This document shows, one piece after another, positions 49,184 to 61,579 of a stretch of DNA of 64,000 bases (its first letter is position 1; each line of letters opens with the position of its first letter). This DNA comes from Mercurialis annua (Eukaryota > Streptophyta > Magnoliopsida > Malpighiales > Euphorbiaceae): assembly GCF_937616625.2 (NCBI RefSeq), contig NC_065575.1, positions 29,201,001 through 29,265,000 of the forward strand, written 5' to 3'. The notes below the pieces were generated by a model. The model was not told the origin of the DNA, did no database searches, and was given only the letters and a program-made list of their open reading frames with translations. Both the position numbers and the translations under genes were made by a program.

Positions 49184-50555
49184 ATGGCTCCGCCTATACT
49201 GAACACGTTGCTCTTCTTACGCTATCAAAGTAAATTAAACATATTTGAGTTGCATGCCTTTAAAATAACCACTAGATTATCATTCCCCGGTGTTCAAATG
49301 CTCGATGATGTTTTCAATATATTTCACAATCATCCACCGCGACAATTGTTAGATCTTCTATCCTGAAATTGTCTTTTGAGCAACACTTTCCATCTCAAAT
49401 ACCAACATTCTCCCTTGAGTTGCATGATTGAAAAATGACCTATAGAATAATAATCCTCCGTATTCAAATGGCTAATGCGGCTTTCAATACATTTCAGTGT
49501 TAACAACCACAAAACTTGTTTGGTACTCTATCCAAACATTTTCTTTTAAACACCTTCCATCTCAGAAGCCAACATTCTTCCTTCCTACCCATATCAAAGT
49601 AAGTTAAACATATTTGAGTTTCATGCTTCTAAAATAACCACTAGATTATCATTCCCCGGTATTCAAATGCTCGATGATGTTTTCAATACATTTAACTATC
49701 ATCTACCGCAACACTTGTTAGATCTTCTATCTTGAAATTGTCTTTTGATCAACACTTTCCATCTCAAATACCAACATTCTCCCTTGAGTTGCATGATTCA
49801 AAAATGACCTATAGAATAATAATCCTCCGTATTCAAATGCTCAATGCGGCTTTCAATACATTTCAGTGTCAACTACCACGAAACTTGTTTGGTACTCTAT
49901 CCAAACATTTTCTTTTAAACACCTTCCATCTCAGAAGCCAACATTCTTCCTTCCAACCCATTATTCTTAAATTTTGAACACTTATTCGATCTATTGTCAT
50001 CGTTGATCTGTGGCCGAAACATTTTCAAACGTTTGAGTTGGTTTTTGTAGGAAGGATATACCGCATCACGGTTCCGCGCCCACAGAAATATGTTCCGCGC
50101 CCAGGCACAACTGTTCCGCGCCCACGCACAACATTTCCCCGGTCATCGATGGCTCCGCCTATGCTGAACATGTTGCTTTTCTTACGATATCAAAGTAAGT
50201 TAAACTTATTTGAGTTGCATGCTTCTAAAATAACCACTAGATTATCATTCCCCGGTATTCAAATGCTCGATGATGTTTTCACTACATTTCACTATCATCC
50301 ACCGCGACACTTGTTAAATCTTCTATCTTGAAATTGTCTTTTGATCAACACTTTCCATCTCAAATACCAACATTCTCCCTTGAGTTGCATGATTCAAAAA
50401 TGACCTATAGAATAATAATCCTCCGTATTCAAATGCTCAATGCGGCTTTTAATACATTTCTGTGTCAACAACCACGAAACTTGTTTGGTACTCTATCCAA
50501 AAAATTTCTTTTAAACACCTTCCATCTCAGAAGCCAACATTCTTCTTTCCTACCC

Positions 50556-53500
50556 ATATCAAAGTAAGTTAAACATATTTGAGTTTCATGTATTTAAAAT
50601 AACCACTAGATTATCATTCCCCGGTATTCAAATGCTCGATGATGTTTTCAATACATTTCACTATCATCCACTGTGACACTTGTTAGATCTTCTATCCTGA
50701 AATTGTCTTTTGATCAACACTTTCCAACTCAAATACCAACATTCTCCCTTGAGTTGCATGATTAAAAAATGACCTATAGAGTAATAATCCTCCGTATTCA
50801 AATGCTCAATGCGGCTTTCAATACATTTCAGTGTCAAGAACCACGAAACTTGTTTGGTACTCTATCCAAAAAATTTCTTTTAAACAGTTTCCATCTCAGA
50901 AGCCAACATTCTTCCTTCCTACCCATATCAAAGTAAGTTAAACATATTTGAGTTTCATGCTTCTAAAATAACCACTAGATTATCATTCCCCGGTATTCAA
51001 ATGCTCGATGATGTTTTCAATACATTTCACTATCATCCACCGCGACACTTGTTAGATCTTCTATCCTGAAATCGTCTTTTGATCAACACTTTCCATCTCA
51101 AATACAAACATTCTCCCTTGAGTTGCATGATTCAAAAATGACCAATAGAATAATAATCCTCCGTATTCAAATGCTCAATGCGGCTTTCAATACATTTCAG
51201 TGTCAACAACCACGAAACTTTTTTGGTACTCTATCCAAACATTTTATTTTAAACACCTTCCATCTCAAAAGCCAACATTCTTCCTTCCTATCCATTATTC
51301 TTAAATTTTGAACACTTATTCGACCTATTGTCGCCGTTGATCTGTGGCCGAAACATTTTCAAACGTTTGAGTTGGTTTTTGTAGGAAGGATATAACGCAT
51401 AACGGTTCCGCGCCCACGCAAATATGTTTCGCGCCCACGCACAATTATTCCGCGCACACGCAGAACATTTCCCCGGTCATAGATGGCTCCGCCTATGCTG
51501 AACACGTTGCTCATCAAATGCTCGATGATGTTTTCAATACATTTCACTATCATCCACCACGACACTTGTTAGATCTTCTATTCTGAAATTGTCTTTTGAT
51601 CAACACTTTCCATCTCAAATACCAACATTCTCCCTTGAGTTGCATGATTAAAAAATGACCTATAGAGTAATAATCCTCCGTATTCAAATGCTCAATGCGG
51701 CTTTCAATACATTTCAGTGTCAACAACCACGAAACTTGTTTGGTACTCTATCCAAAAAATTTCTTTTAAACACCTTCCATCTCAGAAGCCAACATTCTTC
51801 CTTCCTACCCATATCAAAGTAAGTTAAACATATTTGAGTTTCATGCTTCTAAAATAACCACTAGATTATCATTCCCCGGTATTCAAATGCTCGATGATGT
51901 TTTCAATACATTTCACTATCATCCACTGTGACACTTGTTAGATCTTCTATCCTGAAATTGTCTTTTGATCAACACTTTCCATCTCAAATACCAACATTCT
52001 CCCTTGAGTTGCATGATTAAAAAATGACCTATAGAGTAATAATCCTCCGTATTCAAATGCTCAATGCGGCTTTCAATACATTTCAGTGTCAACAACCACG
52101 AAACTTGTTTGGTACTCTATCCAAAAAATTTCTTTTAAACAGTTTCCATCTCAGAAGCCAACATTCTTCCTTCCTACCCATATCAAAGTAAGTTAAACAT
52201 ATTTGAGTTTCATGCTTCTAAAATAACCACTAGATTATCATTCCCCGGTATTCAAATGCTCGATGATGTTTTCAATACATTTCACTATCATCCACCGCGA
52301 CACTTGTTAGATCTTCTATCCTGAAATTGTCTTTTGATCAACACTTTCCATCTCAAATACAAACATTCTCCCTTGAGTTGCATGATTCAAAAATGACCTA
52401 TAGAATAATAATCCTCCGTATTCAAATGCTCAATGCGGCTTTCAATACATTTCAGTGTCAACAACAACGAAACTTTTTTGGTACTCTATCCAAACATTTT
52501 ATTTTAAACACCTTCCATCTCAAAAGCCAACATTCTTCCTTCCTATCCATTATTCTTAAATTTTGAACACTTATTCGACCTATTGTCGCCGTTGATCTGT
52601 GGCCGAAACATTTTCAAACGTTTGAGTTGGTTTTTGTAGGAAGGATATAACGCATAACGGTTCCGCGCCCACGCAAATATGTTTCGCGCCCACGCACAAC
52701 TATTCCGCGCACACGCAGAACATTTCCCCGGTCATAGATGGCTCCGCCTATGCTGAACACGTTGCTCATCAAATGCTCGATGATGTTTTCAATACATTTC
52801 ACTATCATCCACCACGACACTTGTTAGATCTTCTATTCTGAAATTGTCTTTTGATCAACACTTTCCATCTCAAATACCAACATTCTCCCTTGAGTTGCAT
52901 GATTAAAAAATGACCTATAGAGTAATAATCCTCCGTATTCAAATGCTCAATGCGGCTTTCAATACATTTCAGTGTCAACAACCACGAAACTTGTTTGGTA
53001 CTCTATCCAAAAAATTTCTTTTAAACACCTTCCATCTCAGAAGCCAACATTCTTCCTTCCTACCCATATCAAAGTAAGTTAAACATATTTGAGTTTCATG
53101 CTTCTAAAATAATCACTAGATTATCATTCCCCGGTATTCAAATGCTCGATGATGTTTTCAATACATTTCACTATCATCCACTGTGACACTTGTTAGATCT
53201 TCTATCCTGAAATTGTATTTTGATCAACACTTTCCATCTCAAATACCAACATTCTCCCTTGAGTTGCATGATTAAAAAATGACCTATAGAGTAATAATCC
53301 TCCGTATTCAAATGCTCAATGCGGCTTTCAATACATTTCAGTGTCAACAACCACGAAACTTGTTTGGTACTCTATCCAAAAAATTTCTTTTAAACAGTTT
53401 CCATCTCAGAAGCCAACATTCTTCCTTCCTACCCATATCAAAGTAAGTTAAACATATTTGAGTTTCATGCTTCTAAAATAACCACTAGATTATCATTCCC

Positions 53501-53970
53501 CGGTATTCAAATGCTCGATGATGTTTTCAATACATTTCACTATCATCCACCGCGACACTTGTTAGATCTTCTATCCTGAAATCGTCTTTTGATCAACACT
53601 TTCCATCTCAAATACAAACATTCTCCCTTGAGTTGCATGATTCAAAAATGACCTATAGAATAATAATCCTCCGTATTCAAATGCTCAATGCGGCTTTCAA
53701 TACATTTCAGTGTCAACAACCACGAAACTTTTTTGGTACTCTATCCAAACATTTTATTTTAAACACCTTCCATCTCAAAAGCCAACATTCTTCCTTCCTA
53801 CCCATTATTCTTAAATTTTGAACACTTATTCGACCTATTGTCGTCGTTGATCTGTGGCCGAAACATTTTCAAACGTTTGAGTTTGTTTTTGTAGGAAGGA
53901 TATAAGGCATCATGGTTCCGCGCCCACGTAGAACTATTCTGCGCCCACGCAGAAACTTTCCTCGGTCATC
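50556..53970 (+). repeat. 1254-bp higher-order repeat, three copies
   Basis: C-less junctions at 50557, 51811 and 53067 and at 50926, 52179 and 53438 give offsets of 1253-1259 bp. The partial-A units near 51505 and 52759 are likewise 1254 bp apart. Each copy is two C-less units followed by a unit with spacer C. The copies share CCAAAAAATTTCTTTTAAAC and GTTTCCATCTC variants. The third copy ends at the normal unit starting near 53973. Confidence 0.83.
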
Positions 53971-56900
53971 GATGGCTCCGTCTATGCTGAACACGTTGCT
54001 CTTCTTACGCTATCAAAGTAAGTTAAACATATTTGAGTTGCATGCTTCTAAAATAACCACTAGATTATTATTCCCAGGTTATCAAATGCTCGATGATGTT
54101 TTCAATACATTTCACTATCATCCACCGCGACACTTGTTAGATCTTCTATCCTGAAATTGTCTTTTGATGAACGCTTTCCATCTCAAATACAAACATTCTT
54201 CCTTGAGTTGCATGATTCAAAAATGACCTATAGAATAATAATCCTCCGTATTCAAATGCTCAATGCGGCTTTCAATACATTTCAGTGTCAACAACCACGA
54301 AACTTGTTTGGTACTCTATCCAAACATTTTCTTTTAAACACCTTCCATCTCAGAAGCCAACATTCTTCCTTCCTACACATTATTATTAAATTTTGAACAC
54401 TTATTCAACCTATTGTCGTCGTTGATCTGTGGCCGAAACATTTTCAAACGTTTGAGTTGGTTTTTGTAGGAAGAATATAACGCATCACGGTGTCGCGCCC
54501 GTGCACAACATTTCCGCGCCCACGCAGAAATGTTCCGTGCCCACGCAAAACATTTCCTCAGTCATCGATGGCTCCGCCTATGCTGAACATGTTGCTCTTC
54601 TTACGCTATCAAAGTAAGTTAAACATATTTGAGTTGAATGCTTCTAAAATAACAACTAGATTATCATTCCCCGGTATTTAAATGCTCGATTATGTTTTCA
54701 ATACATTTCACTATCATCCACCGCGACACTTGTTAGATCTTCTATCTTGAAATTGTCTTTTGATCAATGCTTTCCATCTCAAATACCAACATTCTTCCTT
54801 GAGTTGCATGATTCAAAAATGACCTATAGAATAATAATCCTCCGTATTCAAATGCTCAATGCGGCTTTCAATACATTTCAGTGTCAACAACCACGAAACT
54901 TGTTTGGTACTCTATCCAAACATTTTCTTTTTAACACCTTCCATCTAAGAAGCCAACATTCTTCCTTCCTACCCATTATTCTTAAATTTTAAACACTTAT
55001 TCGACCTATTGTCGTCATTAAATATGTGGCCGAAACATATTCAAACGTTTGAGTTGGTTTTTGTAGGAAGGATATAAGGCATCACGGTTCCGCGCCCACG
55101 CAAAACTGTTCTGCGCCCACGCAAAACGGTTCCGCGCCCACGAACAACACTTCCCCGGTCATCGATGGCTCCGCCTATGCTGAACATGTTGGTCTTCTTA
55201 CGCTATCAAAGTAAGTTAAACATATTTGAGTTTCATGCTTCTAAAATAACCACTAGATTATCATTCCCCAGTGTTCAAATGCTCGATGATGTTTTCAATA
55301 CATTTCACTATCATCCACCAGGACACTTGTTAGATCTTCTATCCTGAAATTGTCTTTTGATCAACACTTTCCATCTCAAATACCAACATTCTCCCTTGAG
55401 TTGCATAATTCAAAAATGACCTATAGAATAATAATCCTCCATATTCAAATGCTCAATGCGACTTTCACTACATTTCAGTGTCAACAACCACGACACTTGT
55501 TTGGTACTCTATCCAAACATTTTCTTTTAAACACCTTCCATCTTAGAACCCAACATTCTTCCTTCCTACCCATTATTCTTAAATTTTGAACACTTATTCG
55601 ACATATTGTCGTCATTAAATCTGTGGCCGAAACATTTTCAAAAGTTTGAGTTAGTTTTTGTAGGAAGGATATATGGCATCATGGTTACGCGCCTAGGCAA
55701 ATATGTTCCACGCCCACGCACAACTGTTCCGCGCCCACGCAGAACATTTCCTCGGTCATCGATGGCTCTGCCTATACCAACATTCTCCCTTGAGTTGCAT
55801 GATTCAAAAATGACCTATAGAATAATAATCCTCCATATTCAAATGCTCAATGCGGCTTTCAATACATTTCAGTGTCAACAACCACGAAACTTGTTTGGTA
55901 CTCTATCCAAACATTTTCTTTTAAACACCTTCCATCTTAGAAGCCAACATTCTTCCTTCCTACCCATTATTCTTAAATTTTGAATGCTTATTCGACCGAT
56001 TGTCGTCGTTGATCTGTGGTCGAAACATTTTCAAACGTTTGAGTTGGTTTTTGTAGGAAGGATATAACGCATCACGGTTCCGCGCCCGCGCACAACATTT
56101 CCGCGCCCACGCATAAATGTTCCGCGCCCACGCAGAACATTTCCTCGGTCATCGATGGCTACTCCTATGCTGAACACGTTGCTCATCTTACGCTATCAAA
56201 GTAAGTTAAACATATTTGAGTTGAATGCTTCTAAAATAACCACTAGATTATCATTCCCAGGTATTCAAATGCTTGATGATGCTTTCAATACATTTCACTA
56301 TCATCCACCGCGACACTTGTTAGATCTTCTATCCTGAAATCGTCTTTTGATCAACACTTTCCATCTCAAATACCAACATTCTCCCTTGAGTTGCATGATT
56401 CAAAAATGTCCTATAGAATAATAATCCTCCGTATTCAAATGCTCAATGCGGCTTTCAATACATTTCAGTGTCAACAACCACGAAACTTGTTTGGTACTCT
56501 ATCCAAACATTTTCTTTTTAAGCACCTTCCATCTCAGAAGCCAACATTCTTCCTTCCTACCCATTATTCTTAAATTTTGAACATTTATTCGACCTATTGT
56601 CGTCGTTGATCTGTGGCCGAAACATTTTGAAACGTTTGAGTTGGTTTTTGTAGGAAGGATATAACGCATCAGAGTGCCGCGCTTCGCACAACATTTTCGC
56701 GCTTATGCAGAAATGTTCCGCGCCATCGCAGAACATTTCCTCGGTCATTGATGGCTCCGCCTATGCTGAACACGTTGCTCTTCTTACGCTATCAAAGTAA
56801 GTTGAACATATTTGAGTTTCTTGCTTCTAAAATAACCACTAGATTATCATTCCCCGATGTTCAAATGCTCGATGATGTTTTCAATACATTTCACTATCAT

Positions 56901-57096
56901 CCACCGCGACACTTGTTAGATCTTCTATCCTGAAATTGTCTTTTGATAAACACTTTCCATCTCAAATACCAACATTCTCCCTTGAGTTGCATGATTGAAT
57001 AATGACCTATAGAATAATAATCCTCCTTATTCAAATGCTCAATGCGGCTTTCAATACATTTCAGTGTCAACAACCACGAAACTTGTTTGGTACTCT

Positions 57097-57106
57097 ATCC
57101 ACCTTC
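57097..57106. other. 18-bp deletion variant of module B (example)
   Basis: CTATCC runs directly into ACCTTCC, dropping the 18 bp that normally include ATTTTCTTTTAAAC. The same deletion occurs near 58276, 59838 and 60417, and far away near 40082. Most of these units also read CCTTTATTC and GTCGTCTTTGAT in spacer C, so they form one subfamily. Confidence 0.85.
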
Positions 57107-60100
57107 CATCTTAGAAGCCAACATTCTTCCTTTCTACCCTTTATTCTAAAATTTTGAACAATTATTCGACCTATTGTCGTCTTTTATCTGTGGCCGAAAC
57201 ATTTTCAAACGTTTCGGTTGGTTTTTGTAGGAAAGATATAACGCATCACGGTTCCGCGCCCACACAAATATGTTCCGCGCCCACGCACAACTGTTCCGCG
57301 CCCACGCACAACATTTCCCCGGTCATCGATGGCTTCGCCTATGCTGAACACGTTGCTCTTTTTACGCTAGAAAAGTAAGTTAAATATATTTGAGTTGCAT
57401 GCTTCCAAAATAACCAATAGATTATCATTTCCCTGTGTTCAAATGCTCTATGATGTTTTCAATACATTTCACTATCATCCACCGCGACACTTGTTAGATC
57501 TTCTATCCTGAAATTGTCTTTTGATCAACACTTTCCATCTCAAATACCAACATTCTCCCTTGAGTTGCATGATTCAAAAATGACCTATAGAATAATAATC
57601 CTCCGTATTCAAATGCTCAATGCGGCTTACAATACATTTCAGTGTCAACAACCACGAAACTTGTTTGGTACTCTATCCAAACATTTTCTATTAAGCACCT
57701 TCCATCTCAGAAGCCAACATTCTTCCTTCCTACCCATTATTCATAAATTTTGAACACTTATTCGACCTATTGTCGTTGTTTCATCTGTGGCCGAAAAATT
57801 TTCAAACATTTGAGTTGGTTTTTGTAGGAAGGATATAACGCATCACAGTGCCGTGCCCACGCAAACATGTTCCGCGCCCACGGACAACTGTTCCGCGCCC
57901 ACGCACAAAATTTCCCCGGTCATCGATGGCTTCGCCTATGCTGAACACGTTGCTCTTCTTGCGCTATCAAAGTAAGTTAAACATATTTGAGTTGCATGCT
58001 TCCAAAATAACCACTAGATTATCATTTCCCGGTGTTCAAATGCTCGATGATGTATTCATTACATTTCACTATCATCCACCGCGACACTTGTTAGATCTTC
58101 TATCCTGAAATTGTCTTTTGATCAACACTTTCCATCTCAAATACCAACATTCTCCCTTGAGTTGCATGATTCAAAAATGACCTATAGAATAATAATCCTC
58201 CGTATTCAAATGCTCAATGCGGCTTACAATGCATTTCAGTGTCAACAACCACGAAACTTGTTTGGTACTCTATCCACCTTCCATCTCAGATGCCAACATT
58301 CTTCCTTCCTACACTTTATTCTTAAATTTTGAATACTTATTCGACCTATTGTCGTCTTTGATCTGTGGCCGAAACATTTTCAAACGTTTGAGTTGGTTTT
58401 TGTAGGAAGGATATAACGCATCACGGTTCCGCGCCCACGCAAATATGTTCCGCGCCCACGCACAGCTGTTCCAAGCCCACGCAGAACATTTCCTCGGTCA
58501 TCGATGGCTCCACCTATGCTAAACACATGTCTCTTCTTACGCTATCAAAGTAAGTTAAACATATTTGAGTTGCATGCTTCTAAAATAACCACTAGATTAT
58601 CATTTCCCGGTATTCAAATGCTCGATGATGTTTTCAATACATTTCACTATCATCCACCGCGACACTTGTTAGATCTTCTTTCCTGAAATTGTCTTTTGAT
58701 CAACACTTTCCCTCTCAAATACCAACATTCTCCATTGAGTTGCATGATTCAAAAATGACCTATAGAATAATAATCCTCCGTATTCAAATGCTGAATGCGG
58801 CTTTCAATACATTTCAGTGTCAACAACCACGAAACTTGTTTGGTACTCTATCCAAACATTTTCTTTTAAACACCTTCCATCTAAGAAGCCAACATTCTTC
58901 CTTTCTACCCATTATTCTTAAATTTTGAACACTTATTCGACCTATTGTCGTCGTTGATCTGTGGCCGAACACGCAGAACATTTCCTTGGTCATCGAAGGC
59001 TCCGCCTATGCTTCTAAAATAACCACTAGATTATCATTCCCCGATGTTCAAATGCTCGATGATGTTTCAATACATTTCACTATCATCCACCACGACACTT
59101 GTTAGATCTTCTATCCTGAAATTGTGTTTTGATCAACACTTTCCATCTCAAATACCAACATTCTCCCTTGAGTTGCATGATTGAAAAATGACCTATAGAA
59201 TAATAATCCTCCGTATTCAAATGCTCAATGTGGCTTTCAATACATTTCAGTGTCAACAACCACGAAACTTGTTTGGTACTCTATCCAAACATTTTCTTTT
59301 AAACACCTTCCATCTCAGAAGCTAATTTTCTTTCTTCCTACCCATTATTCTTAAATTTTGAACACTTATTCGACATATTGTCGTCGTTGATCTGTGGCCG
59401 AAACATTTTTAAACGTTTGAGTTGGTTTTTTTAGGAAGGATGTAACGCATCACGGTTCTGCGCCCACGCACAACATTTCCCCGGTCATCAATGGCTCCGC
59501 CTATGCTGAACACGTTGCTCTTCTTACGCTATCAAAGTAATTAAACATATTTGAGTTGCATGCTTCTAAAATAACCACTAGATTATCATTTCCCGGTGTT
59601 CAAATGCTCGATGATGTATTCAATACCTTTCACTATCATCCACCGCGACACTTGTTAGATCTTCTATCCTGAAATTGTCTTTTGATCAACACTTTCCATC
59701 TCAAATACCAACATTCTCCCTTGAGTTGCATGATTCAAAAATGACCAATAGAATAATAATCCTCCGTATTCAAGTGCTCAATGCGGTTTTCAATGCATTT
59801 CTGTGTCAACAACCACGAAACTTGTTTGGTACTCTATCTACCTTCCATCTCAGAAGCCAACATTCTTCCTTCCTACCCTTTATTCTTAAATTTTGAATAC
59901 TTATTCGACCTATTGTCGTCTTTGATTTGTGGCCGAAACATTTTTAAACGTTTGAGTTGGGTTTTTTTAGGAAGGATATAACACATCAAGGTTTTGCGCC
60001 CACTCAAATATGTTCCGCGCCCACGCACAACGGTTCGCGCCCACGCAGAACATTTCCCCGGTCATCGGTGGCTCCGCCTATGCTGAACACGTTGCTCTTC

Positions 60101-61575
60101 TTACGCTATCAAAGTAAGTTAAACATATTTGAGTTGCATGCTTCTAAAATAACCACTAGATTATCATTCCCCGTTGTTCAAATGCTCGATGATGTTTTCA
60201 ATACATTTCACTATCATCCACCGCGACACTAGTTAGATCTTTCATCCCGAAATTGTCTTTTGATCAACACTTTCCATCTCAAATACCAACATTCTCCCTT
60301 GAGTTGCATGATTGAAAAATGACCAATAGAATAATAATCCTCCGTATTCAAATGCTCGATGCGGCTTTCAATACATTTCAGTATCAACAACCACGAAACT
60401 TGTTTGGTACTCTATCCACCTTCCATCTCAGAAGACAACATTCTTCCTTCCTACCCTTTATTCTTAAATTTTGAACACTTATTCGACCTATTGTCGTCTT
60501 TGATTTGTGGCCGAAACATTTTTAAACGTTTGAGTTGGGTTTTTTAGGAAGGATATAACGCATCAAGGTTTTGTGCCCACTCAAATATGTTCCGCGCCCA
60601 CGCATCACAGTTCTGCGCCCACGCACAACATTTCCCCGGTCATCGATAGCTCCGCCTATGCTGAACACGTTGCTCTTCTTACGCTATCAAAGTAATTAAA
60701 CATATTTGAGTTGCATGCTTCTAAAATAACCACTAGATTATCATTTCCCGGTGTTCAAATGCTCGATGATGTTTTCAATACATTTCACTATCATCCACCG
60801 CGACACTAGTTAGATCTTCTATCCTGAAGTTGTCTTTTGATCAACACTTTCCATCTCAAATACCAACAGTCTCCCTTGAGTTGCATGATTGAAAAATGAC
60901 CTATAGAATAATAATCCTTCGTATTCAAATGCTCAATGGGGCTTTGAATACATTTCAGTGTCAACAACCACGAAACTTGTTTGGTACTCTATCCAAACAT
61001 TTTCTTTTAAACACCTTCCATCTCAGAAGCCAACATTCTTCCTTCCTACCCATTATTCTTAAATTTTGAACACTTATTCAACCTATTGTCGTCTTTGTTT
61101 TGTGGCCGAAACATTTTCAAACGTTTGAGTTGGTTTTTGTAGGAGGGATATAACGCATCACGGTTCCGCGCCCACGCAAATATGTTCCGCGCCCACGCAC
61201 AACTGTTCCGCGCCTACGCACAACATTTCCCCGATCATCGATGGCTCCGCCTATGCTGAACACGTTGCTCTTCTTACACTATCAAAGTAAGTTAAATATA
61301 TTTGAGTTGCATGCTTCTAATATAACCACTAGATTATCATTCCCCGCTGTTCAAATGCTCGATGATGTTTTCAACACATTTCATTATCATCCACCGCGAC
61401 ACTTGTTAGATGTTCTATCCTGAAATTGTCTTTTGATCAACACTTTCCATATCAAATACCAACATTCTCCCTTGAGTTGCATGATTGAAAAATGACCAAT
61501 AGAATAATAATCCTCCGTATTCAAATGCTCAATGCGGCTTTCAATACATTTCAGTATCAACAACCACGAAACTTG

Positions 61576-61579
61576 TTTG
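61576..61579. other. Right junction between composite and inverted 60-bp satellites
   Basis: Module B is followed to GAAACTTGTTTG, ending at 61579. The reverse-oriented 60-bp satellite can be read from TTTG at 61576. The shared TTTG is a 4-base microhomology at the switch point. The composite unit breaks off in mid-module. Confidence 0.8.

Larger units (their letters stand above)
40717..53970 (+). repeat. Composite satellite, segment 4 (rich in units lacking spacer C)
   Basis: Here module B is often followed directly by module A: CTACCCAT, the start of spacer C, joins ATCAAAG of the leader, removing most of C, the minisatellite and the first part of the leader. Fourteen such junctions lie near 40718, 41088, 42628, 43592, 43962, 45817, 47692, 49591, 50557, 50926, 51811, 52179, 53067 and 53438. 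Consecutive ones are about 369 bp apart. Units with a partly deleted module A (GTTGCTCATC joined to AAATGCTCG) lie near 44540, 46395, 48297, 51505 and 52759. B-only units lie near 45048, 46912 and 48801. Full leader units start at 41646, 42220, 43185, 45409, 47285, 49184 and 50149. No gene is seen. Confidence 0.92.
53971..61579 (+). repeat. Composite satellite, segment 5 (full-length units, last part of array)
   Basis: Units start near 53973, 54569, 55165, 55771 (B-only), 56155, 56749, 57328, 57928, 58504, 59004, 59491, 60068, 60650 and 61241. The unit ending near 59008 is doubly deleted: GTGGCCGAA joins CACGCAGAAC at about 58967, and the leader CCTATGC joins TTCTAAAATAACC at about 59010. Units near 57100, 58276, 59838 and 60417 share an 18-bp deletion in module B. 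The array ends in mid-module B at the inverted 60-bp array. No gene is seen. Confidence 0.92.

Noticed and set aside
11853..61423. Dozens of similar 60-80 codon frames starting at the leader ATG (MAPPMLNTLLFLRYQSK...) or in module A (MSFDQHFPSQIPTF...)
   Set aside because: They are copies of the same satellite stretch, end at the same stop in module A or spacer C, and many units carry disrupting changes. Their recurrence reflects the repeat, not selection on protein.
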